Origin: Nocardia arthritidis
GTDB lineage: Bacteria; Actinomycetota; Actinomycetes; Mycobacteriales; Mycobacteriaceae
Direction of reading: 5' to 3'
Assembly: GCF_011801145.1 (NCBI RefSeq)
Contig: NZ_CP046172.1
Location: forward strand, 9,052,001-9,116,000
Length of the DNA: 64,000 nucleotides
The translations under genes were made by a program, and so were the position numbers. Below the pieces are notes generated by a model. It was not told where the DNA came from, did not search any database, and saw nothing but the letters and a program-made list of their open reading frames with translations. Below are positions 20,758-28,962 of this stretch, one piece after another; the first letter of the stretch is position 1; each line of letters starts with the position of its first letter.

Positions 20758-22616
20758 CAAAGCTCCCGGAGCCGGGCGACGACCCCGGTCAGCACCGCTT
20801 CGGTCGACGCGCAGGCGGTTTGCCCGGCCTCGGCCGTCTTCGGCAGTACGGTCACCGTGATCATCTCCCCTCGATCCTCGATGGTCGGGCGTACCAAATA
20901 GTAGGTCGCACATGTTCCGTCGGCATCGATGCGGCGCCGCGACTGGAAATCGCCCTGTTTGCCGCCGTTGACAATGACCGGCAGGTATCCGGGGTCGGAG
21001 TCGACACGTTTCGACTCGGCGGTGTGCACCGTGACGACGGCCGCGGTCCCGGTCCACATGCAGGTGTGCGCGTCGACCGGTGACGGCGAAACGTTCGACC
21101 CCGATGCCGCGGCGATGATCGCCGGATCGACCGACGTGCACGGATCCATGCGCACTACCGACTGTTTCGGCGGATTGGCACTCGGGAAGTTGGTAACCAA
21201 CCTGGTGACAACAGCTTTCAGCGCGGAGATGACCAGCCCACACGAATCTCCGTCGATCTGGTCGATTTTCAGGTCGACGCCGTGCGGCGGCTGATCGCCG
21301 AGCACGACCGCTCTGCCGCAGGAACGGTTTTCGCCTGTGGTGTCGACAACCGGTCGGCCCGCGATGCGGTCGGATGTCGGTCCGGCGGTGGCCGCGATCG
21401 GAGTTCCCACGGCGACGGTCAGCTTTGTCCGCATGCCCGCGCCGGTTACGAAATCCGTTGTGCACGTGGCGGAGTCGGTCAACCCAGGCTTGACCGGCTG
21501 GCCCAGTTTGCCGATGACATCGGTGCCGAGGAGTTGGCAGGAATCGACAAGGCGCAGCTGATCCTCGGAGAGCTGGAGGGTGCGGCCCGCGAGCGGGTCG
21601 GTCGGAGTGTCGGCCTGTCCGCGGGTGAGGACCACGGCCGCGGTACCGGCACAGGCGAGCAGGACGACCGCGGCGGCAACGGCGATCCATCGCCGCGAGC
21701 GACGGGGCTTCTCGAGATCCGGCAATCGCCCGTCGAGTTCATCCCAACGCTGCGCCTCCGCCCGCCCCTGAGCGATGGCGGCCCGCACCGAACCGGGCCA
21801 TCCGGACCTTGCCGTCATCGCGTCGACGGCTTCCAGCAGTTGGGTCGGGGTCGGTCGGTGGGACGGGTTTTTGTCGAGGCATGCGTCGATGACGGGGCGG
21901 AGGGCGGGTGGGACCCGGCTGGTATCGGCCCGATTGTGTACGACGTTGTACAGCGTCTGCGGGGTCGAGGACCCGAGGAAGGGGCTTTGGCCGGTGGCGG
22001 CGAGGACGAGCATGGCGCCGACCGCGAAAACGTCGCTGGCGGGGGTTAGTTCGTGGCCGGAGGCCTGTTCGGGGGACATGTAGGCGGGGGAGCCGATGAG
22101 CGAACCGGTGGCGGTGAGCTGGAGATCGGCCTCCATGGCGCGGGCGATGCCGAAGTCGATGACGCGCGGGCCCTCGTCGGCGAGCAGGACGTTGCTCGGT
22201 TTCAGGTCGCGGTGCACGATTCCGGCGCGGTGGATCTCCAGTAGTGCGCCCGCCAGCCCGGCGGTGAGCAGGCGCAGGCCGCCGAGCAGCATCGGGCCGC
22301 CGGATTCGATGGCGTCGCGCAGTGCCGGGCCCGGTACGAAAACCGATGCGAGCCAGGGTGATTCGGCATCCGGATCGGCGTCCATGACGGCCGCGGTGTA
22401 CGCGCCGGTGACCCGCCGCGATGCCTGCACCTCGAGCCGGAATCTGTTGCGGAACTCCGGATTCCGGGCCAGGTGCCGATGTACCGTCTTGACCGCGACG
22501 AGTCTGCCGTCCGGTGCGCGGCCGAGGAATACTCGACCCATCGCGCCCTGTCCGATGACGGCGAGCAGCCGATGCCGCCCCACGATGCGTGGATCGCGTT
22601 CACCCAGCGGCTTCAC
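20757..22616 (-). CDS. Receptor-type Ser/Thr protein kinase
   Basis: A 619-residue transmembrane kinase, paralogous to its downstream neighbour. Glycine loop IGQGAMGRVFLG, Lys43 in VAVKTV, HRDLKPSN (135-142), DFG (154-156), activation loop TATGSLIGSPAYMSPEQ; all catalytic residues present. One transmembrane helix lies at about 311-330. The extracellular region has DUF3558-like modules (LVDSCQLLG; MDPCTSVD ... HTCMWTG). It lacks PASTA repeats, so it is not a PknB-type peptidoglycan sensor. GTG start at 22616 follows a strong GGGAGGGG site. First gene of the three-gene unit ending with the DUF7373 lipoprotein. Confidence 0.9.
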   Translation of the reverse strand: MKPLGERDPRIVGRHRLLAVIGQGAMGRVFLGRAPDGRLVAVKTVHRHLARNPEFRNRFRLEVQASRRVTGAYTAAVMDADPDAESPWLASVFVPGPALRDAIESGGPMLLGGLRLLTAGLAGALLEIHRAGIVHRDLKPSNVLLADEGPRVIDFGIARAMEADLQLTATGSLIGSPAYMSPEQASGHELTPASDVFAVGAMLVLAATGQSPFLGSSTPQTLYNVVHNRADTSRVPPALRPVIDACLDKNPSHRPTPTQLLEAVDAMTARSGWPGSVRAAIAQGRAEAQRWDELDGRLPDLEKPRRSRRWIAVAAAVVLLACAGTAAVVLTRGQADTPTDPLAGRTLQLSEDQLRLVDSCQLLGTDVIGKLGQPVKPGLTDSATCTTDFVTGAGMRTKLTVAVGTPIAATAGPTSDRIAGRPVVDTTGENRSCGRAVVLGDQPPHGVDLKIDQIDGDSCGLVISALKAVVTRLVTNFPSANPPKQSVVRMDPCTSVDPAIIAAASGSNVSPSPVDAHTCMWTGTAAVVTVHTAESKRVDSDPGYLPVIVNGGKQGDFQSRRRIDADGTCATYYLVRPTIEDRGEMITVTVLPKTAEAGQTACASTEAVLTGVVARLREL

Positions 22617-22841
22617 CGTATCCCCTCCCTCGATACCTGCCGGGATATTACCGGCGTCGCCGCGCGGGTCTGCTGAGTTTTACCGGCGGATCGGATTGGT
22701 CATGGTGTGATCATGCCCGCCCGAGTGGCATAACGGTTGGTAGAGACGACTCGACGCGAGGGGTTGACGCCAGCCCCGTAAAGTCGTGTCACAAAGCACC
22801 GCACGAAGAACGCGGCACCACGTGCAGCGCGAGGAGCACAA

Positions 22842-23615
22842 GTGTCACTCGATCAGCCACTCGCCCCGCTTCCCGAGGAGGGCATGGGCTTTGCCTCGTC
22901 GTGGCCCATCCGCGCCGGTGACGTCGACCCCTATGATCGGTTGCGCTTCGACGGCATCGCCCGGTACCTGCAGGACATCGCGTGGGAGCAGCTGCATCAA
23001 ACGTTCCTCTACAAGACGGATCCGAATTGGATCGTGCGGCGCACGGTGATCGACGTGGTGCGGCCGGTCCACTGGCCCGATCAGGTGCGTCTGCTGCGCT
23101 GGTGTTCGAGCATGTCGACGCGGTGGGCGAATATGCGCGTGCGGATCACCAGCGACAAGGGCGGTTTGATCGAGACCGAGGGTTTCTGGATCAATATCAA
23201 CGGCTCGACCAATATGCCGACGCGGATCAGCGACGACGGCATGGCCTACCTGGCGCAGACCACCACCGAGCAGCGGCTGCGCTGGCGGCCGTATCTGACC
23301 GACGCCACCCCGCCCGAATCGGACACCGATCTGCCATTTCCGGTGCGCGCCACCGACATCGATCAGTACAACCACGTCAACAACGCCTGCTACTGGCAGG
23401 CGGTGGAGCAGTTCCTCGTCGAATACCCGAAGTTGTTGACGAGCCCGCATCGCGCGGTGATCGAGTATATCGCGCCGGTGTGGGCGCGCCAGCATGTGAC
23501 GGTGCGCAGCCGATTCGAGGCGGGGGATGTGAGCGGCAGACCGGTGCTGCGGTTGTGGTTCGTCGTCGGCGACACCACGACCACCGTCGTGCGAATTATG
23601 CCGCTGCCCAATTGA
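22842..23615 (+). CDS. Acyl-ACP thioesterase
   Basis: A 257-residue double-hotdog thioesterase of the FatA/acyl-ACP type (PF01643-like). Each half starts with a hotdog signature: the first has VDPYDRLRFDGIARYLQDIA, the second VRATDIDQYNHVNNACYW with the conserved Asp/Asn-His residues of the active site. It would hydrolyse acyl-ACP to free fatty acids, setting chain release from FAS. The start is GTG at 22842 with GAGGAG six nt upstream. It is divergent from the kinase unit across a 225-nt gap and stands alone. Confidence 0.85.
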   Translation: MSLDQPLAPLPEEGMGFASSWPIRAGDVDPYDRLRFDGIARYLQDIAWEQLHQTFLYKTDPNWIVRRTVIDVVRPVHWPDQVRLLRWCSSMSTRWANMRVRITSDKGGLIETEGFWININGSTNMPTRISDDGMAYLAQTTTEQRLRWRPYLTDATPPESDTDLPFPVRATDIDQYNHVNNACYWQAVEQFLVEYPKLLTSPHRAVIEYIAPVWARQHVTVRSRFEAGDVSGRPVLRLWFVVGDTTTTVVRIMPLPN

Positions 23616-23668
23616 TTCGCGGCATGGACACCGGCCGCTGGTTTTCCGGCCGGTGTCCGTGCGAACGC

Positions 23669-25339
23669 TCAGCCCCGCGCGGCCTTGAGCAAATCCTCGC
23701 GGGTGGTCAATTTGACCCGCGGCCTGCCTGCCGATTTGCCCGCGGATTTCTCGGCCAGATCGATGGCCCGCCAGCCGTCCCGGTCGACCAGGTCGGGCTG
23801 CCGCTGCCCCAGCAGGGTCCGCAATGCCGCCCGATCCGCTTGCGGCACAGCAAGTTTGCCCGCCGTGAAATCGGCGATCAGGTGCTCGACGGTTTCCTCC
23901 GAATCGAGCCGGTTCGAGCCGATGACCCCGCGCGGGCCGCGCTTGATCCACCCGGTCACGTAAACGCCGGGCAGCGGCGTCCCTTCCGGCCCGACGACCC
24001 GGCCGTGCTCGTTGGGCACGGTGCCGCGCCGCTCGTCGAACGGCAGCCCGGCCACCGGTTCACCGCGGTAACCGATGGACCGCAGCACCAGCGATGTGTC
24101 GATCCGCTCGGTGCGGTCGGTCGGCCGGGCGGCCAATTGCCCGTTCTCGGAGACCAATTCGTTGTGCGCGAATTCGATCGCATCGACCTTGTCCGAGCCG
24201 AGCAGCGCCGTCGGCGATGCCAGGTAGCGGAAGACGATCCGCCGGTGCGCCGGATCACGCGGTGCGGCGGCATACTCCTTCGCGAGCGTGTATTTGAGCC
24301 GAAGTGACGGCTCGATATCCGGATCGTCGAGCAGCCCTTGACTTTCCGGATCGAGACCGAGCTCGGCGTCATCGATCATCACGTCGACGCCCCGCAGATG
24401 CGCCAGCGCCATGAATTCCGGCGAGGAGTACGCGGCCTGCAGCGGCCCGCGCCTGCCGAGCACGACGACCTCGCGAATATTGCTGGCGCGCAACGCGTCC
24501 AGCGCGTAGTCGGCGATATCGGTCCTGGCCAGCTCGGCCGGATCCATGGTGAGCACCCGCGCGACGTCCAGCGCGACATTGCCGTTGCCGACGATCACCG
24601 CCCGCTCACCGGACAGATCGAATTGCCGGTCCGCGTAATCGGGATGCCCGTTGTACCAGGCGACGAATTCGGTGGCCGAGTGGCTGCCCGGCAGTTCCTC
24701 GCCGGGTATGCCGAGGTGCCGGTCGGTCGCCGCGCCGACCGCGTAGATCACCGCGTGGTGGTGCGCGAGCAGCTCTTCATGCGAAATATGCTTGCCCACT
24801 TCGACATTCAGGTAATACTGCAGTGTCTCGCGCCGGAACGCCGATTCGAACATGCCCGCCACCAGCTTGGTTTCCGCGTGATCCGGCGCGACGCCCGCCC
24901 GCACCAGACCCCACGGCGTCGGCAGCCGGTCGAACAGCTCGACCTCCACATCGCTGCGCCGCAGCAGCTCGTCGGCCGCGTAACAGGCCGCCGGGCCCGC
25001 GCCGACGATGGCGACCCGCAGCGTGCCCAGTTCCTTCGGCGGGCGCGCGGGCGTGACGATCGGATCGAAATTCGATTCGAGCGGATGCCGCTGGAAGTAC
25101 TCCGCGTTGACCTCGCGGTACCTGGCCAGCGACGCGGTCAGGTCGTCCTCGGCGTAGATCGCCTCGACCGGACAGGCATCGACGCAGGCCCCGCAGTCGA
25201 TACAGGTGTCTGGGTCGATATAGAGCATCTCGGTGGTCGCGAACTCCGGCTGATCCGGAGTCGGCCGGATGCAGTCGACCGGGCACTCGGGAACGCAGCT
25301 GGCATCGTTGCAACAGCGCTGCGTGATTACGTAGGCCAT
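23669..25339 (-). CDS. fprB: Ferredoxin/ferredoxin-NADP reductase (FprB type)
   Basis: A 556-residue fusion. Residues 1-70 are a 7Fe-type bacterial ferredoxin with CCNDASCVPECPVDC and CIDCGACVDACP. The rest is a glutathione-reductase-fold NADPH reductase: FAD-binding GAGPAACYAADELL, NADPH-binding VIVGNGNVALDVARVL and the C-terminal VYVTGWIKRGPRGVIGSN. It moves electrons between NADPH and ferredoxins or cytochrome P450 partners, as the mycobacterial FprB does. ATG at 25339 marks the ferredoxin start; an in-frame extension to 25393 has no homology. It is divergent from sixA. Confidence 0.94.
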   Translation of the reverse strand: MAYVITQRCCNDASCVPECPVDCIRPTPDQPEFATTEMLYIDPDTCIDCGACVDACPVEAIYAEDDLTASLARYREVNAEYFQRHPLESNFDPIVTPARPPKELGTLRVAIVGAGPAACYAADELLRRSDVEVELFDRLPTPWGLVRAGVAPDHAETKLVAGMFESAFRRETLQYYLNVEVGKHISHEELLAHHHAVIYAVGAATDRHLGIPGEELPGSHSATEFVAWYNGHPDYADRQFDLSGERAVIVGNGNVALDVARVLTMDPAELARTDIADYALDALRASNIREVVVLGRRGPLQAAYSSPEFMALAHLRGVDVMIDDAELGLDPESQGLLDDPDIEPSLRLKYTLAKEYAAAPRDPAHRRIVFRYLASPTALLGSDKVDAIEFAHNELVSENGQLAARPTDRTERIDTSLVLRSIGYRGEPVAGLPFDERRGTVPNEHGRVVGPEGTPLPGVYVTGWIKRGPRGVIGSNRLDSEETVEHLIADFTAGKLAVPQADRAALRTLLGQRQPDLVDRDGWRAIDLAEKSAGKSAGRPRVKLTTREDLLKAARG

Positions 25340-25472
25340 ATTGTGCAGATCCTCGAAAAGGTACGTGGGCTGGGCGACCCGTGGGTCCCGCATCTGGGGC
25401 TGCGGGCGCGCCGGTTGTGACGCCGCTTTCAGTTTGCCTCGAGTGTGGTCCAGACCTCTGCGTTGGACGCTC

Positions 25473-25478
25473 TACGGT
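25473..25478 (+). promoter_or_regulatory. -10 box for the SixA gene (leaderless)
   Basis: TACGGT ends 6 nt before the ATG at 25485; no Shine-Dalgarno is present. Confidence 0.5.
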
Positions 25479-25484
25479 ATCCCT

Positions 25485-25976
25485 ATGGTGCGGACCTTGA
25501 TCCTCATGCGGCACGGCAAATCGGCGTATCCGGACGGCGTCGCCGATCACGAGCGGCCGCTGGCGCCGCGCGGCGAACGCGAGGCCGGCCTCGCCGGGCA
25601 GTGGCTGCGATCCACACAGCCCGCGATCGACGCGGTCCGCTGCTCGACCACGACGCGGACCAGGCAGACGCTGGCGGCGACGGGCATCGACGCGCCGGTG
25701 GTGTACGAGGCCGGGATCTACGAGGCCTCGCCGCGCACGCTGATCGAGCTGATCCAGCTCAGCGACGACGACGTGCACACCCTGCTGCTGATCGGACACG
25801 CACCGGGAATGCCGTGGACCGCTTGGGAGTTGGCGAGCAACCGGGATTCCGCGCAGGCCACCGAGCTGAGCCGCAAATTCCCCACCTCGGCGCTGGCGGT
25901 GCTGGAGTTCGACCGGCCGTGGGCCGATATCGATCCCGGCACCGGCGAGCTCGTGCGGTTCCACATCCCGCGCTGA
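25485..25976 (+). CDS. SixA-type histidine phosphatase
   Basis: A 163-residue phosphoglycerate-mutase-fold phosphatase. The catalytic His10 sits in LILMRHGKS, the basic residues in TTTRTRQT, and the second active-site His in LLLIGHAPGMPW. SixA enzymes remove phosphate from phosphohistidine or small substrates; the target is unknown here. The leaderless ATG at 25485 fits the family start; the open frame extends upstream to 25341 without homology. It is divergent from fprB and convergent with a small membrane protein. Confidence 0.85.
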   Translation: MVRTLILMRHGKSAYPDGVADHERPLAPRGEREAGLAGQWLRSTQPAIDAVRCSTTTRTRQTLAATGIDAPVVYEAGIYEASPRTLIELIQLSDDDVHTLLLIGHAPGMPWTAWELASNRDSAQATELSRKFPTSALAVLEFDRPWADIDPGTGELVRFHIPR

Positions 25977-25983
25977 GCCCGCG

Positions 25984-26187
25984 CTACCGCAGCAGTTTGC
26001 CGCCGACCACCACGACGACGCCGAGCGCCACGAGCAGCACGAAGGCGGCGAACCCGCCGAACAGCCACCACACGACGCCGAGCGCGACCAGGAACGGGGC
26101 CACCGCGATGGCGGTGATCACCGGACTTTCCTTGACGGTTTCCAGGGCCGAGTGCGCCCTGACCCGCTTGATTTCCTTACCAGGCAT
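25984..26187 (-). CDS. Small two-helix membrane protein
   Basis: A 67-residue protein with a basic N-terminus (MPGKEIKRVRAHSALETVKE) and two hydrophobic helices (ITAIAVAPFLVALGVVWWLF and FAAFVLLVALGVVVVVGG). Function unknown; a conserved actinobacterial small membrane protein is likely. ATG at 26187 lies 7 nt after TACCCT and has no ribosome binding site, so it is probably leaderless; an upstream ATG at 26244 would overlap the MerR operator. Confidence 0.65.
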   Translation of the reverse strand: MPGKEIKRVRAHSALETVKESPVITAIAVAPFLVALGVVWWLFGGFAAFVLLVALGVVVVVGGKLLR

Positions 26188-26194
26188 GGCACCC

Positions 26195-26200
26195 AGGGTA
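26195..26200 (-). promoter_or_regulatory. -10 box for the small membrane protein (leaderless)
   Basis: TACCCT on the minus strand, 7 nt before the ATG at 26187. Confidence 0.5.
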
Positions 26201-26229
26201 GGCCGGTTTCCCACCGCGCAGAATAGTTC

Positions 26230-26260
26230 TTGCTTGGAGTGCACTCCAGGTGACTAGCGT
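26230..26260 (+). promoter_or_regulatory. MerR-type promoter and operator
   Basis: A near-perfect palindrome at 26233-26250 (core GGAGTGCACTCC, 12 of 12) lies between a -35-like TTGCTT (26230-26235) and a -10-like TAGCGT (26255-26260). The 19-bp spacer with the operator inside it is the layout MerR proteins activate by DNA distortion. It drives the merR-like gene and the aldo-keto reductase. Confidence 0.65.
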
Positions 26261-26291
26261 CGTCAGAGGTACGACGAGGAGGGCGAGGGCG

Positions 26292-26732
26292 ATGACTGCG
26301 GTGGCACCCCGGGGCGCGGAGACCGAATGGGATCGGCCGCGGTATTCGATCGGCGAGGTATCCGAGCGATCCGGGCTGAGCCGCGACACTTTGCGCTGGT
26401 ACGAGCGGATCGGCCTGATGGGCTATATCGGGCGCGACCATGCGGGCAAGCGCCGCTTCAGCGACCGCGACCTCAACTGGCTGGAGCTGATCGGACGGCT
26501 GCGCACCACGGGTATGTCGGTGGCCGACATGGTCCACTACGCCGAGTTGGTCCGCGAGGGTGAGCACACCTCGCCCGAGCGGCTGGCGATGTTCCGCAAC
26601 ACCCGCTCGGAGGTTCTCGCCAAAATCGCCGAACTGCAACAGACCCTGGCCGTGCTGGATTACAAGATCTCGGTCTATGAGGGCAAGACCAGCGGTGGCC
26701 GGACGGTCGCGGAGATAACGCAGCACTGCTGA
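26292..26732 (+). CDS. MerR family transcriptional regulator
   Basis: A 146-residue MerR protein: N-terminal winged helix YSIGEVSERSGLSRDTLRWY and ERIGLMGYIGRDHAGKRRF, then a dimerisation coiled coil (IAELQQTLAVLDYKISVYE). No conserved metal-binding cysteines; the single Cys is the last residue, so an aldehyde, redox or organic signal is more likely than a metal. It sits 13 nt before an aldo-keto reductase, the usual target of this subgroup. ATG at 26292 follows GAGGAGGG; an earlier GTG at 26250 would lie in the operator. Confidence 0.88.
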   Translation: MTAVAPRGAETEWDRPRYSIGEVSERSGLSRDTLRWYERIGLMGYIGRDHAGKRRFSDRDLNWLELIGRLRTTGMSVADMVHYAELVREGEHTSPERLAMFRNTRSEVLAKIAELQQTLAVLDYKISVYEGKTSGGRTVAEITQHC

Positions 26733-26745
26733 AAGGACGCGGGAT

Positions 26746-27759
26746 ATGACCGCAAAACTGCCGACCACGAAACTCGGTGCGAGCGGCATCGATGTGGGTG
26801 TGCAGGGACTCGGCTGCATGGGCATGAGCGACGCGTACGGCACGGCCGCCGATCCGGCCGTCGCGCGCGAAACCCTGGACAAGGCTTTGGAACTCGGTGT
26901 CACACTATTCGATACGGCCGATGGCTACGGAATGGGCCGCAACGAGGAACTGCTGAGCGATTTCGTGCGGGCCAATCGCGAGCAGGTGTTGCTGGCCACC
27001 AAATTCGGGATCGTGCGCAAGGCCGACGATCCGGGCTATTTCGGAATCGACAACTCCCCCGGCTACATTCGCACGGCCATCGAGGCCAGCCTGCGCCGCC
27101 TCGGCATCGACACCATCGATCTGTACTACATGCACCGCCGGGATCCGCAGGCGCCCATCGAGGAAACCGTCGGCACGCTGGCGGAGCTCGTGCGGCAGGG
27201 CAAGATTCGGGCCATCGGATTATCCGAGGTGACCGGACCCGAACTGCGCGCGGCACATTCGGTGCATCCGATCGCGGCGGTGCAGTCGGAGTGGTCGCTG
27301 TTCTCCCGGGATGTGGAGAACGCCGTCGTGCCGACGGCCGCCGAACTCGGTGTGGCATTCGTACCGTATTCCCCGCTCGGCCGCGGGTTCCTCAGCGGAT
27401 CATTCACCACCGCAAGCGAATTGGGTGAGCATGACTTCCGGCGGCAGTTCCCTCGGCTCAGCGGCGACAATGCGGCACACAACCATCAGTTGCTGGAGCC
27501 GCTGCGCGCCATCGCGGCGGACCGGGGCCGCACCCCCGCGCAGATCGCACTGGCTTGGGTGCACGCACAGGCGAAAGTCCATGCGCTGCCGGTAATTCCG
27601 ATCCCGGGAACGCAGCGGGTCGCGCGCGTGGTGGAAAACGTCGCCGCGGCGACGATCGAACTCACCGACGCCGAGCTGGCGACGCTGGAACCGATCGCGG
27701 GCAAAGTTGCCGGAAACCGTTCCTGGAATATGAATTTCATCTCCGCCGGTCGCGAATAG
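26746..27759 (+). CDS. Aldo/keto reductase
   Basis: A 337-residue TIM-barrel NADPH reductase. The catalytic tetrad is visible: Asp and Tyr in FDTADGYGMG, Lys in LATKFG, His in YYMHRRD. The C-terminal IPIPGTQRVARVVENV binds NADP phosphate. It would reduce an aldehyde or ketone, probably as a detoxifying step controlled by the upstream MerR gene. ATG at 26746 follows GAAAGGACG. Confidence 0.92.
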   Translation: MTAKLPTTKLGASGIDVGVQGLGCMGMSDAYGTAADPAVARETLDKALELGVTLFDTADGYGMGRNEELLSDFVRANREQVLLATKFGIVRKADDPGYFGIDNSPGYIRTAIEASLRRLGIDTIDLYYMHRRDPQAPIEETVGTLAELVRQGKIRAIGLSEVTGPELRAAHSVHPIAAVQSEWSLFSRDVENAVVPTAAELGVAFVPYSPLGRGFLSGSFTTASELGEHDFRRQFPRLSGDNAAHNHQLLEPLRAIAADRGRTPAQIALAWVHAQAKVHALPVIPIPGTQRVARVVENVAAATIELTDAELATLEPIAGKVAGNRSWNMNFISAGRE

Positions 27760-27772
27760 CAATCGATACGGA

Positions 27773-27811
27773 ATCGGGCCCCCACACTGCCTCGGAGTGT
27801 GGGGGCCCGAT
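27773..27811. terminator. Bidirectional terminator
   Basis: A perfect 16-bp stem with a 7-nt loop, followed by CCTTT on the plus strand. It lies between the aldo-keto reductase and the convergent small gene. Confidence 0.85.
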
Positions 27812-27829
27812 CCTTTCAGCGTTCGCCGC

Positions 27830-28000
27830 TCAGCGTTTGGCGTGCCCGCCGAGGGAGGCGGTGATCACCGCGGGCGGGGTCCAACTCGCCAGCATGTTCG
27901 CGCGCTCCTGCGGGGTCAGATGATGCCTGGCCCACATCCGTTGCGCACTGCGGCGGCACGCGGTGACGAGCTCGGGCGCGGGGCGGTAGCGGAATGCCAT
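27830..28000 (-). CDS. Small basic protein of unknown function
   Basis: A 56-residue basic protein starting [17 protein letters not shown] and ending [10 protein letters not shown], rich in Arg with one predicted helix (ERANMLASW). I do not recognise a family. The ATG at 28000 has a good AAGGAGA site 6 nt upstream, and a terminator follows the gene, which supports it being real. It is divergent from the AhpD-GNAT gene. Confidence 0.6.
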   Translation of the reverse strand: MAFRYRPAPELVTACRRSAQRMWARHHLTPQERANMLASWTPPAVITASLGGHAKR

Positions 28001-28153
28001 GACTTTTCTCCTTCTCGAACTTGCCATTCTCGACCGGATTCGTTGGGCCGCGCGAGCTTTCGGAGATGATCTCTACGAGTTCCATATACCGCCGTAAAAG
28101 CCGGTTCCGGACGGGATCGGAGCCGCCGCCGGAGTGCGACTCGCGGGAAAAGG

Positions 28154-28159
28154 TAGACT
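28154..28159 (+). promoter_or_regulatory. -10 box for the AhpD-GNAT gene
   Basis: TAGACT ends 8 nt before the ATG at 28168. No ribosome binding site is seen, so the message may be leaderless. Confidence 0.45.
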
Positions 28160-28167
28160 TGTCAACC

Positions 28168-28962
28168 ATGAAGCCCGGAGCGCCGCACGAACGGGTGTGG
28201 CTCGACAAGCAGACGCCCGAAGCCTTCCGCGCGCTCACCACGGTCGCCAACAGCGTGCGCGCCGCGGGCGCGGCGGTGGGGTTGGACCGCAAGGTGATCG
28301 AGCTGATCAATATGCGGGTCTCGCAGCTCAACGGCTGCGCGTACTGCCTCGACGTGCACTATCGCGCGGCCATCGCCGCGGGCAATTCCGAACAGGAACT
28401 CGCGGTGCTACCCGCATGGCGGCGCACCGATATCTACACCCCGGTCGAACAGGCGGCGCTGGCGCTCGCCGAGATAACCACGACATTGCCCAAGGAATCC
28501 GATATCGACCGTGAGTACGCTTTCGCCAGGAAGCATCTCAGCGAAGACCAGATCTCGGCCGTCATTTGGGTGGCCACCACGATCGGCGCATTCAACCGCG
28601 TATCGATCCTCAGCAAACACCCGGTAAAGGCACGGAAGGAACGCACAGGCATGACCGATCCGGCGGCGGAGACCAAGGTCGCGAACAATGGCGCGGCGAG
28701 CCGATACGAGATCCGCTACGGCGGCGAGCTGGCCGGCTTCGCCGAATACGACGAGCGCGACGACGAAACGATATTCGTGCACACCGTCATCGACGACGCA
28801 TTCTCCGGTAAGGGCCTGGGCAAAATCCTGGCAAAGGAGGCGATCGAGGATGCCATCGCCCGTGGGCGGGCCATCCGGCCGCTCTGCCCGTTCATCCGGA
28901 CATACCTGGAAAAGCATCCGGAATACGATGCGCACGTCATCGGTAAGGGGATCAAGCGGTGA
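28168..28962 (+). CDS. Fusion of AhpD-like peroxidase and YjdJ-type GNAT
   Basis: A 264-residue two-domain protein. Residues 1-155 are a carboxymuconolactone decarboxylase/AhpD-like domain with the redox motif CAYCLDVH, typical of alkylhydroperoxidase D. Residues 165-264 form a minimal GNAT of the YjdJ type: FAEYDERDDETIFVHTVID, the acetyl-CoA loop GKGLGKILAKEA, and PLCPFIRTYLEKHPEY. The parts are usually separate proteins. An internal ATG (MTDPAAE) at the junction with a purine-rich GGAAGGAAC upstream could also give a separate GNAT. The stop overlaps the pirin start (GTGA), suggesting a stress-response operon. Confidence 0.85.
   Translation: MKPGAPHERVWLDKQTPEAFRALTTVANSVRAAGAAVGLDRKVIELINMRVSQLNGCAYCLDVHYRAAIAAGNSEQELAVLPAWRRTDIYTPVEQAALALAEITTTLPKESDIDREYAFARKHLSEDQISAVIWVATTIGAFNRVSILSKHPVKARKERTGMTDPAAETKVANNGAASRYEIRYGGELAGFAEYDERDDETIFVHTVIDDAFSGKGLGKILAKEAIEDAIARGRAIRPLCPFIRTYLEKHPEYDAHVIGKGIKR

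Noticed and set aside
22714..22750. A tRNA-like stretch (gcccgagtggcataacgg)
   Set aside because: It looks like the 5' half of a tRNA-Leu but has no matching anticodon stem, T arm or acceptor partner downstream.
28959..28962. Frameshift between the AhpD-GNAT and pirin genes
   Set aside because: The GTGA overlap is an ordinary coupled start; both products are complete.
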